Assembly: GCA_028554755.1 (NCBI GenBank)
Contig: JAPTOF010000026.1
Location: forward strand, 2,046,001 to 2,110,000
Direction of reading: 5' to 3'
Source: Cordia subcordata
Taxonomy: Eukaryota; Streptophyta; Magnoliopsida; Boraginales; Cordiaceae
Length of the DNA: 64,000 bases
Of the stretch, positions 55,529 through 64,000 are shown piece by piece. The notes beneath the pieces were generated by a model. The model was not told where the DNA came from. It did not search any database and saw only the letters and a list, made by a program, of their open reading frames with translations. Numbering within the stretch: position 1 is the first letter of the stretch; each line of letters opens with the position of its first letter. The translations under genes were made by a program, and so were the position numbers.

Positions 55529-55920
55529 CATAGAAAAAAGAATATAGTTTTTTTGCCTTATAAAGAGGAGTTTAATGAAAAACAAATTCCCATGAAAGCA
55601 AGACCATGTCAAATGAATTCGGAATATCTAGAATTATGTAAAAAAGAAGTAGCTTCTCTTTTAGAAAAAGGCCTCATAAGGAAATTGCACTCTCTATGGA
55701 GCTGTACTAAATTTTATGTTAATAAGCATGCTGAACAAGAACAAGGGGTTCCTAGATTAGTCATTATTTATAGACCTTTCAATAGAGTATTAAAATAGAT
55801 AAGATACCCAATTCCTAATAAAAAGAATTTATTGGATAGATTGCATAATGCTTCAATCTTTTCAAATTGAAATAAGGGTACTAGTAAATCCAAGTTATTA
55901 TTTATATTGATGATATCCTT
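55529..55920 (+). pseudogene. endogenous caulimovirid reverse transcriptase fragment with internal deletion
   Basis: An open frame to 55798 includes LGIIRxx-type sequence (here LEKGLIRKLHS) and GVPRLVIIYRPFNR, the fingers of a caulimovirid RT. After a stop come PIPNKKNLLDRLHNASIFS and then, abruptly, the polymerase site YIDDILVFF (YIDD at 55903-55914). The palm segment normally between these two landmarks is absent, so a deletion lies at about 55870-55895. Long A-rich codons and motif order fit Caulimoviridae, perhaps florendovirus-like. It is an old genomic copy and not functional. Confidence 0.75.
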
Positions 55921-56780
55921 GTATTTTTTAAGACCAAAAATGCTACTTTTCCAAACAAAAATAAGATTTTTAAGTTATAATATTGAAGATGGACTAATCG
56001 TTCCAATTAATAGAAGTATTAAATTTGCTTCTAAATTTTCAAATATTATACTTGATAAAACCCAATTATAAAGGTTCTAAGAAGTTTAAATTATGTTCCA
56101 CCTTATTATAAAAACCTTGCTTTAGACACATCCATTTTGTATGATAGGCTGAAGAAATCTCCAGGTAAGTAGACTGATAAATATACAAGGCAATAAGAAA
56201 AACTAAATCTAAGGTCCAAAAGTTACCATGCTTAATGCTTGATAATCCCATTTGGGAAAAAATTATTGAGACTGATATTTCTGATATTGGATTTGGTGGT
56301 GTTTTTAAATGGACACACCCTACCTCAAGACAAGAATACCTTGTCGGATTTCACTAGGGGAAGTGGAATAAGGGCCAACAAAATTATGCTATTATAGCTA
56401 AAAAAATCTTGGCTATTATTAAATGTGTTTTAAAATTTCAAGATGATTTATATAATCAAAAGTTCTTAATAAAAACTTATTGCCAAGCCGCAAAATTTAT
56501 GTTTAATAAGGATTTCAAACATGATCTTTTAAAATAAATATTTGCAAGATGGCAAGCTCATGTGGTCCCATTTGATTTTGAAATACAATATATCAAAAGG
56601 AATAATAATCATCTCTGTGATTTCCTTACACATGAATGTTTACAGGAAGCATCTCCCTTACAAAGGCTGGGGAAAAGCCAAAGAAAGAGGAAGAGGGAAA
56701 TACCCCTCACATTCCTATATAAAAACCAAATTGCTAATAAAGCAATGGTACAAGCAGTTTAACATGTTCAACATCGAAGA
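55921..56780 (+). pseudogene. endogenous caulimovirid RT connection and RNase H
   Basis: In several frames, the stretch KIRFLSYNIEDGLIVPINRS is followed by the RNase H1 start EKIIETDISDIGFGGVFKW (about 56254-56310), with the first catalytic Asp region recognisable. Then come a KWNKGQQNYA..AKKILAI helix and the C-terminal ARWQAHVVPFDFEIQYIKRN (about 56550-56610). Stops occur in each segment. This is the usual end of a caulimovirid polyprotein. Confidence 0.75.
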
Positions 56781-56801
56781 AATATACTTTAAGATCAAAA
56801 G

Positions 56802-58128
56802 TTGAAAATTAATTTACCACCGATTGACTCTCCTTTGTATGAAAAGGTTGTCAAAATGATTGAAGAAAAAGAAAAGGTAATAGAAGAGAGGAATAAGACC
56901 TCTTATGCTACTATACTCAATACAGAGCAGGATAATACCTTTTTATATTCACAAGGGTCACAATACGAAATAATCTTGTATTTATCACAAAAGGATCTGA
57001 AATATCAGAATGATCCTTGGTTACTCATGCAGAGATATCTAGATGACTTTGCATTCCCTACATTATCATATAAATCAAGACAATATAATGAGAATATACT
57101 CATTAAGCTTGATGGACCAGAATTTGAACATTTCCGCAAAAATGGAGAGGCTAAGATAACAACCAAAGACTTTACTGATAGCTAAATTTTTATTAAAAAT
57201 AATATTAATGCTGAAGAATGGGGTTTATTGACCCTAAAACTTAAAGAATATCTTCCTCCAAATTTGAAGAATCCCATGCAATGTACCTCCTGGGATTATG
57301 TGGAAGCATTAACCAAAGTATTCTATTATGAAAATGAGAATAGGAAGCACTCATGGTCTAAAAAAATCTCCTCTGAAGTACTCAAAAAAGAGATACCAGC
57401 ATGATTTCTAATATGGTGGAATTATTTTGGTCCAAACCCAACAATTCTTCCTAAGCCATTTAAAGGATTTTATGCAAAATGGCTGAATTGTTCACCAAGA
57501 GTCATAAATCTCAAGGAAAATCAACAATATGTTGAAGGATTTGTATCAATGTATTTCTTTGTAGAATTTTCAATACTATGGATTGTCAAATAAACACCAA
57601 AAGTAAGACATGCCTAAAACCATCTTCCTTGTCCCAAGAGGACATTCTTCATGAAATTCTGGCAAAAACTGATCCAAAAAGATCTAGCCATAGGAAAATA
57701 TTACTCCCAAGATCAAATTGAAAAAGCTCTTCTTGAATATAAAGGGAAAACAAAAGGGAAAAGGGTCACAACTCAAATTTAATCTCCATTGGAGCAGTTC
57801 ACACTTCAGCTGCAGAGAAAATATCCTAATATATCCCAAAAGGAGATTATGATTGCTTATATGCAACAAATTAAATAGGAAATGATCCAATTTGTAAAAA
57901 CTGAAGAATCACCTTCAACATCAAAATGTCACTAGATAGTCAACAACAACAGAATTGGTACTTATTCTTGGTAAGAGATTCACAAGAGTCAGAAGAGAGT
58001 TATACTCTCGAAGACGTGTTGGAATCAATGGAAGATGCATTAAAAGGACCATTACAATTAAAGGTGATGAAAGTGGAATATGGTCCTGGACCTAACAAAG
58101 ACAAGAATAAAACAAAGACAGAAGAATG
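56802..58128 (+). pseudogene. endogenous caulimovirid downstream ORF (unknown function)
   Basis: From ATG at 56802 the frame reads MKINLPPIDSPLYEKVVKMI and stays open to 57185. It continues in the same frame past an in-frame TAA and a TGA (near 57401), with INAEEWGLLTLKLKEYLPPN, PFKGFYAKWLNCSPRVINLK and VSMYFFVEFSILWIVK. Later parts shift frame and end in a polar Gln/Glu/Lys-rich tail (57926-58129). Similar ORFs after the RT-RNase H polyprotein occur in endogenous florendovirus-like sequences; their role is unknown. The last 300 bp lie in the left arm of the palindrome. Confidence 0.6.
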
Positions 58129-59835
58129 AATAGTTTCATGAAAGCAACTTCATAATGTTTGCTTTCCTAGAATTGTAGAGAATCTTGCAGGACATAATGC
58201 TTGCTTTCCCAAGAGTTGCAGAGAATCCTGCATTTTCCAAAGATTGCAAGGAGTCTTACAGAAAATTTCACTATAATAAATAATACCTGTAGATATTCTT
58301 CAAATGCAAAATATTTGAAATTCAAATAAAGATATATTGAATTTTGCTTTTAGATCCGTGAACTCCAAAAAATTGTCTACAAAAAAGAGTCTTGGGTAGT
58401 TGTTGATGGGAGGTTTTTAAAGGAGAGAGTTCTTTTTTAGCTTTTAAAATTTCTTTTGCATATTTTGTAAACACTTCCGTATATTTCACTTCAATAAAAT
58501 CTTCAAGCAGATTTCTACATCCAAAGTACTATTACTAATCTTTTCTTTTATTTTAATTTTATAATTGTTGGTGTTTATTAGCCTAATGGCAAGTTAAGTT
58601 CCTGGTGTTTGTGGTACTCTATAATATTATTAAGTATGCCTCAGGCCATTTTGGACCCATGAGATAACTTCTAAATTGCTTCCCTTGGCACTAATAGTAT
58701 CTTAAGATTCGATTTATGTTTAAACAAAAAAAAAACACCTGTAGCCATGGTTGAAATATATAGCCAGGTTCTTGTTAAGATCTATAAGTCGTGCTTTAGC
58801 CCATTCATTGCCAATGCAAACAACCAACAAAAATGCCGTAACAACAAGTTTAAATCAGCAATGAATGGGCTAAAGCACGACTTATAAATCTTAACAAGAA
58901 TTTGGCTACATATTTCAACCATGGCTATAGGTGGTTTTTTTAACATAGTTTTGATCTTAAGATACAATTAATGTTAGGGGAAGTGGTTTGAGAGTTATCT
59001 CATGGGTCTAAAATGGCCTAAGATATGCTTAATAATAATAATTATAGAGTACCATAGTCCATCAGAAACTTAGCCTACCATTAGGCTAATAAAGACCAAC
59101 AATTAATAAAATTCAATAAAAGAAAAGATTGCTAATAGTACCTTGGACGTAGAAGAGCTACCTAATAAGTTTATTGAAGTGGAAATATGTAAAAGTATTT
59201 ACAAAATATGCAAAAGAAAAGTTTAGAAGCTCTCCTCCAAAACCGCTGACCTAAACAACTACTCAAGACTCCTTTTATAGACAAGTTTTTAGAGTCCATG
59301 GATCTAAAAGCAAAATTCAATACATCTTTCTTCAGATTTCAAATATTTCGCATCCAAAGAATATGTCTAGGTACTGTTTATTACAACAAAGTTTTCTACA
59401 AGATTCCCTGCAATCTTGGGTAAAGGCAAGATTCTCTATAACTCTTGGGAAAGCAAGAATTATGTCCCTAAAATATTCTCTGCAATGCTGGGAAAGCAAA
59501 CATTATGAAGTTGCTTTTTTTAAAATATTCATTCTTCTGTCTCTATTCTATTCTTGTCTTTGTTGGGTCCAGGACCATTGTCTTCTTTCATCACCTTCAA
59601 TTGTAATGATCCTTTTAATGCATCTTCCATTGATTCCAACACGTCTTCAAGAGTATAACTCTCTTTTGCATCTTATGAATCTCCCGCCAAGCATTAGTGC
59701 CTATTTTCCTATTGTTGACCATCAATTGACGTTTCTAATGCTGAAGGTGATTCTTCAGTTCTTAGAATTGGATCATTTCTTGTTTAATTTGTTGTATGTA
59801 AGCAATTATACACTTTTTTTTGGAAGCTAAACTAA
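57830..59835. repeat. 2-kb palindrome of caulimovirid-derived sequence
   Basis: The left arm (about 57830-58811) and right arm (58858-about 59835) are inverted copies around a 46-bp spacer. At the centre, GTGCTTTAGCCCATTCATTGC meets its exact reverse complement. Landmarks pair across the whole length, for example ATGCAACAAATTAAATAGG with its partner near 59785-59803, and CTTGCTTTCCCAAGAGTTGC with its partner near 59440. The arms include the end of the downstream ORF and the following noncoding region. They differ at perhaps one base in ten, with fewer differences near the centre. Confidence 0.9.
58130..58811 (+). other. caulimovirid noncoding region in the left palindrome arm
   Basis: After the ORF come two and a half degenerate repeats of TTGCTTTCCxAAGAxTTGxAGAGAATCxTGCA (58160-58255). 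Then follows an AT-rich part with AATAAAATCTTC (58492-58503, possibly a polyadenylation signal) and an unidentified stretch to the centre. This fits the intergenic region of a pararetrovirus. Confidence 0.45.
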
Positions 59836-60165
59836 TTCTAATTATATAGCTAACATAATTAGAATTATATGACAAACTTTACTATTAAGAGAGAAAACCT
59901 AATATCTACCTATTGACTAATCTTCTCGATTAGTTTATGGCCAATCTTCAATCAACGGAGGATGATTTTCCTCATTTGCAACTCGTTGGTAGTAACAAAG
60001 CAGGGTGCAGTAGTTGGAAAATTTTGTGACTCCTAAAATGGATTTTATTAGGCATTTTTTGAGATCACTCTCCCTGACTGCATCTTACAATGTGAAGTCT
60101 TGAGATCCTTGACATGTAGTTTTCGAGCTCTCAAGTAAGGTTGATTGTAAGCGAGTTTAGGGTGT
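59836..60165. other. flank between palindrome and LINE-like fragment
   Basis: A short inverted motif AATTCTAATTATATAGCTAAC / ATAATTAGAATTATAT is seen at 59830-59870. There is no gene. Confidence 0.4.
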
Positions 60166-60430
60166 AAGACTTTGGGATATGGATGGATATACTATGCGTA
60201 CATTTTAATGGACACCTGACTTTGATACTAAAAAAAGCCTTATATTATGCCAGTATGGATTTCCTTACCTAATATTAAAGACGATGTATATGAAAGATCA
60301 TCTATTTTACTCTTAGCTAAGGATGTGGGAAAACCTCTGTTAATGGATGAGCCTACATCAAAGGAGTCGTAGTCCTCTTGTCCTAGGGTGTGTATAGAAT
60401 ACGATTGTTTGCAACCTTTAAAGACTTCAA
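60166..60430 (+). pseudogene. LINE-type ORF1 fragment (DUF4283-like)
   Basis: The + strand reads LPNIKDDVYERSSILLLAKD, then VGKPLLMDEPTS and SCPRVCIEYDCLQPLK. This matches the usual sequence VWIxxPxLPxxxxxxxxLxxIAxxxGxPLxxDxxT...YARVCVExDLxxPL of the DUF4283 / zinc-knuckle ORF1 of plant LINEs and related pseudogenes. Stops occur before and within it. No reverse transcriptase follows. Confidence 0.55.
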
Positions 60431-60432
60431 TT

Positions 60433-60712
60433 TGTTAGAAAGTGGAAGAGGCTATTTTGAATAAAAAAAGAATATATTAAACTTTATTATTTCTTCTAAC
60501 TTAGGCATTTACAACTGAAAGCTCTCACCCCTATATATAGGCTATTCTAGAAATCCAAAACTAAATAGGATTTGGTTAAACCAATCCTTTACATATTAAA
60601 ATAGCTAATAGATTAATCCTAACTTGATTAGGAAAATAACCAATAAACTAATCCTACTATAATTAGGACTTCTAAACATATCCAAATCCTAAATCAAATT
60701 TATTTACTAACG
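60433..60712 (-). repeat. 3' LTR of Tork-like Copia element
   Basis: The edges are TGTTAG (60433) and CTAACG (60712), so on the minus strand it begins CGTTAG (expected TGTTAG) and ends CTAACA. The minus-strand purine tract AAGTTTAAGGGGGGA (about 60713-60727) is adjacent. A TATA-like CTATATATAGGGG on the minus strand lies near 60530. Confidence 0.8.
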
Positions 60713-60734
60713 TCCCCCCTTAAACTTGATTTGA

Positions 60735-61372
60735 TTCTAGTTACTCTAGGTAAAGCTCTCAGCTGCATGAACACGTCACTCTTGAGGGACTTTGTTAGAA
60801 TGTCAACAATCTGATCTTGAGACTTCATGTGCTCTATCTTCACTTCCTTCCTTGCGACACATTCTCAAATAAAGTGGTAACATGTATCAATATGCTTGCT
60901 TCTTTCATGAAAAACTGGATTTTTTGCCAAGGCAATTGCAAACTTGTTGTCAACATAAATCTCCACAAGCTTTTCTTGAGGCATGCTAAGCTCCTTCATT
61001 AAGTTTCTTAACCATAATGCATGACAAACAGATGAGATGACAGCTACATACTCAGATTCACATGTTGAGAGTGTGATAATGGTTTGTTTCTTAAAACTCC
61101 AAGTGAATGCAGTATCACCTATAAAGAAAAGAAATCCAGTGGTACTTTTCCTATCATCTAGATCTCCAGCCCAATTACTATCACTATACTCCACAAGCTT
61201 GAAATTATGGCTTTGAGAGTATAGAAGTCTACAATCAAGAGTCCCTTTGATGTAGCAAAGTATTCTCTTGGCAGTCTTAAGATGTATGTTAGTAGGAGCC
61301 TCTATGAAGCGGCTTACAAGTCCTACAGCAAAGAGAATATCCGATCTTGTGCATGTCAAGTACCTTAGCTTC
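60735..61372 (-). pseudogene. RNase H of Tork-like element
   Basis: The minus strand is open at 61359-60865 with MTCTRSDILFAVGLVSRF, then AKRILCYIKGTLDCRLLYSQ, YSDSNWAGDLDDRKSTTGFL, TLSTCESEYVAVISSVCHAL and SKHIDTCYHFI. After a stop the end (VARKEVKIEHMKSQDQIVDI, LTKSL) is in the same frame. All four acidic landmarks of the Copia RNase H are visible. Confidence 0.88.
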
Positions 61373-62260
61373 CAACTAGACTCTTGAATAATGTTGGATC
61401 AACTAGTTCTTCTGCATCATCTCTTGACAATTACACTCCACATTCAGTTGGAGTATTTACAGGCTGACAGTTTTCTATATTGAACTTCTTCAAGATCTCT
61501 TTTGCATAACCTCCTTGAGAAATAAATATTTCTTCATTTGTTTACTTCACCTCGATTCAAAGATAATATTACATGAGTCCTATATTAGTCATCTCGAACT
61601 CTTTCGCCATTGTCCTTTTGAACTCTTCAAATAAGCTTGGATTATTGTCAGTGAAAATCAAGTCATCCACATTCAAGTAGACAATCAAAATATCTCTATT
61701 TTCACACTTAGTGTAGAGAGCATGCTCAAGTGAACACTTAGAGAAATTATTATGACAGAAGTATTCATCAATTCTGCTATACCAAGCTCTTGGAGCTTGT
61801 TTTAAGCCATTATTATGACGGAAGTATTCATCAATTCTGCTATACCAAGCTCTTGGAGCTTGTTTTAAGCCATAAAGGGCTTTGTTTAGCTTCAAAACTT
61901 TGTTTTTAGGTCCTTTCTCTACATAACCCAATGGTTGTTCAATATAAACCTCTTCATTCAAAAAACCATTTAGGAATGCAGATTTCACATATAATTGATG
62001 AATTTTCCATCTATATTAAGCTACCAAAGATATAATAAATCTTATAGTTTCCAAGCGAGCAACAGGAGCAAATACCTCATCATAGTCAATGCTAGCTCTT
62101 TGATTATAGCCTTTTGCAACTAGTCTTGACTTATACCTTTCCACTTCACCTTTTGCATTCCTCTTTATTTTGTAGAACCACTTTACTCCAATGGCTTTGT
62201 ATCTTTTGGGTAAAGTTGCAAGCTTCTAAGTATTATTCTTTTTAATCGCCTTGATCTCTT
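61373..62260 (-). pseudogene. reverse transcriptase of Tork-like element with 63-bp in-frame duplication
   Basis: The minus strand reads [20 protein letters not shown], then [40 protein letters not shown] and KALYGLKQAPRAWYSRIDEY, and the active site NVDDLIF (YVDD changed to NVDD). A 63-bp unit is present twice (61746-61808 and 61809-61871, one mismatch), so the 21-residue block GLKQAPRAWYSRIDEYF... occurs twice in frame. Stops lie outside the open frame 61569-61988. Confidence 0.88.
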
Positions 62261-63175
62261 CATCCATAGCTTCTCTCTATTTTTCATTCTTCAGCTTCCT
62301 CGAATGTTATTGGCTCGCAATCAGCAAGAAGATAAAAGAGAGTTAGTTCATCATTTAAATTTCGAGTTATATCATAAATTTCACTCAAATTTCTATAATG
62401 AGGAGCTCTTTCTTCAGGACTTGATCTTGTTGTAAAGGAGTTTCCTTGACCTATAATTGGAGATGGAGTTGGAGTTAGAAGTTCACTTGAAGTTGGAGTA
62501 AGAATTGGAGAGATAGAATCCCTATTTGCTTCAACTTCTTGCTCTTGTAGTGGTAAGAATTTATCTTCTTTTTGTTCATTAGTGCCCCAATCTCATTCTG
62601 CTTTTTCATCAAATTGAATATCTCTACTAATAATAATCCTTCCACTAATAGGATTGTAGAGCTTGTAACCTTTGGAGTGTTTGTTGTAGCCAATAGAAAC
62701 AAGCTTTTGGCTCTTGTCATCAAGCTTGGATTGAACTTGATCTAGAACATGAGTATAGGCTATGCATCCAAAAACTCATAAGTGCTTGATGCTAAGCTTC
62801 TTTTTATACTAGGCTTCCAACGGTGTCTTGTTAGAAAGACTCTTTGTCGCAGAACAATTCAAGAGAATACACTGCTCAATCAACAACTTCAGCCCAAAAT
62901 TCTCTTGGCATTCTTTTGGTCTTCAGCATGCTTCATGTCATATCAAGAATCACTCTATTTTTCGTCTCAGTAACTCCATTCTGTTGAGTCGATCGAGGAA
63001 CTGTCGAAGGACATTGAATACCTTGATCTTCATAGAACCTTTCAAACTCTTTTGATGTGAATTCTTCGCCTCTATTAGATCTCAATGCTTTTATCTTGTG
63101 GCCACCTTTCTTTTCAATAAGGGCCTTAAATATTTTGAACTTCTCAAAAGCTTTAGATTTTTCTTTTGAAAAATA
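62261..63175 (-). pseudogene. integrase C-terminal half and linker of Tork-like element
   Basis: The minus strand reads KKGGHKIKALRSNRGEEFTS, then EFERFYEDQGIQCPSTVPRS, TQQNGVTETKNRVILDM and, past frameshifts, SKGYKLYNPISGRIIISRDI with QFDEKAEWDWG. It then becomes a Pro/Ser/Thr-rich linker (TPTSSELLTPTPSP). The first half of the catalytic core is absent because of the deletion at about 63170-63190. Confidence 0.8.
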
Positions 63176-63185
63176 GACCTAAGTT

Positions 63186-63880
63186 TTTTCTGTATTCATA
63201 AGAATAATGCCCAAAATTCTGACAATTACAACACTGAATTAACGATTTATTATACTTTCCTAAATTATTGCCTCTTCCACACCCAAGTCCTTGTGTATTG
63301 TTCTCTTCTTGATTGGATTAACTAAATCCTCCTCTACCACCATGTCCTTGCCTTCTTTGTCCATGACTGCGTCCACGTCCTCTTTGGCCTCCATTATTAT
63401 TAGAGTTTTCTTCTTTCTTCAAAGCAAGATTGCTTTGAAGGAAATTTTCTAGGACTTCCTTATTCTTCTTTTTATGTCTTTCTTCATGGGCTTGTGACAG
63501 ACCCATGAGTTTATCAATGGACATAGTATGTAAATCCTTTGATTCTTCAATGACCACAACAATATATTCATATTTTGGATCCAAAGAACAAAGAATTTTT
63601 TTTACTACACGGACATCTTTCAAATCTTCTCCATATCTTTTTAATTGATTGGAAACTACCAAAACTCTTGAAATATAATCTGATATAGATTCAATATTAT
63701 TCATAAGGAGAGATTCGAACTCACGTCTTAAAGTTTGAAATGAACCTTTTTCACCTTGTCTACTCCCTTTTGGGATTTTTGGAGAATCTCTCATGCTTCC
63801 TTCATTGTAGTGGCATATCATATCTTCTCAAACATCGCTTTAGGCAAACATAAATGGATGATAAAAAGAGCTTGTTGATC
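63186..63880 (-). pseudogene. gag of Tork-like element
   Basis: On the minus strand an open frame (63821-63318) reads [60 protein letters not shown], then a Gly/Arg-rich [20 protein letters not shown]. After a stop it continues to the zinc knuckle CCNCQNFGHYSYEYR (about 63190-63235), whose last Cys is Tyr. This is a UBN2-type gag of the Tork/TNT1 group. Confidence 0.85.
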
Positions 63881-63888
63881 TTTCTTAC

Positions 63889-64000
63889 GCGAATTACAAA
63901 GTATCCGTTAAAAGTATATTGTAAAAAACAAAGACTTCTGGACGATTAATGCGAATTACAAAGTATCCGTTAAAAAGTATATTGTAGAAATCAAAGACTT
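63889..64000. repeat. 62-bp direct repeat at window end
   Basis: GCGAATTACAAAGTATCCGT occurs at 63889 and 63951. Both copies continue through TAAAAGTATATTGTA and AAAGACTT with small differences. The second copy reaches the window end, so further units may follow. Confidence 0.8.

Larger units (their letters stand above)
60433..64000 (-). mobile_element. Copia retrotransposon, Tork/TNT1-like, minus strand, continuing past window end
   Basis: Its 3' LTR is at 60433-60712, followed leftward-to-rightward by a PPT, RNase H, RT, integrase C-terminus and gag, all on the minus strand. Protease, GAG-pre-integrase and the integrase N-terminus are deleted between about 63170 and 63190. The 5' LTR lies beyond 64000. 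Frames are broken at several points, but the conserved motifs are well preserved. Confidence 0.9.

Noticed and set aside
59363..59830. 155-codon open frame on + that looks hydrophobic and complete
   Set aside because: It lies in the right arm of the palindrome and is antisense to the caulimovirid tail.

Overview
This is AT-rich plant nuclear DNA. Copia and Gypsy retrotransposons, plant-type MITEs, a Helitron end, caulimovirid (plant pararetrovirus) remnants and a spliced gene with GT-AG introns all point to an angiosperm, probably a eudicot. I found no bacterial operon, CRISPR array, rRNA or credible tRNA gene. Almost all open frames of 60-100 codons are chance frames or shadows of decayed transposons.

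The only host gene I can support is a six-exon gene for the mitochondrial-type ribosomal protein bL17, on the + strand from 24535 to 36651. It encodes 160 aa. Its promoter has two site II (TGGGCY) elements and a TC-rich leader. Its third intron is 10.3 kb long and is full of insertions: two MITEs, a 5'-truncated and internally inverted Athila-like Gypsy element, and tandem duplications. The 3' end of the gene plus about 1.7 kb of flank is repeated about 3.7 kb downstream, with the 3' end of a Sirevirus-like Copia element between the two copies.

Left of the gene (1-24300) lie: a decayed + strand Copia element (about 600-5650); a transposon-like pseudogene split by a minus-oriented LTR (7083-10480); a nearly complete Ale-type Copia element with 166-bp LTRs and a perfect 5-bp target duplication (10621-15282); a foldback TTCGGTT element (16020-16825); several local tandem repeats; LTR-like sequence; and a Helitron terminus (23966-24290) next to the bL17 promoter.

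Right of the gene lies a nest of elements. An endogenous caulimovirid (42960-43112 and 55529-59835) is interrupted by a TNT1-like Copia element on the minus strand (43113-43673 and 53207-55528). That element is itself interrupted by a 9.5-kb + strand Copia element (43674-53206). The downstream end of the caulimovirid forms a 2-kb palindrome centred near 58834. After a LINE-like ORF1 fragment, a Tork-type Copia element on the minus strand (60433 onward) runs off the window end.

Every transposon coding region seen is broken by stops, frameshifts or deletions. None appears able to move on its own, although the Ale copy is young. There is no multi-gene pathway here. The most interesting structures are the caulimovirid palindrome, the three-level nesting, the TE-built giant intron with a NAGNAG acceptor on the exon after next, and the duplicated gene end.
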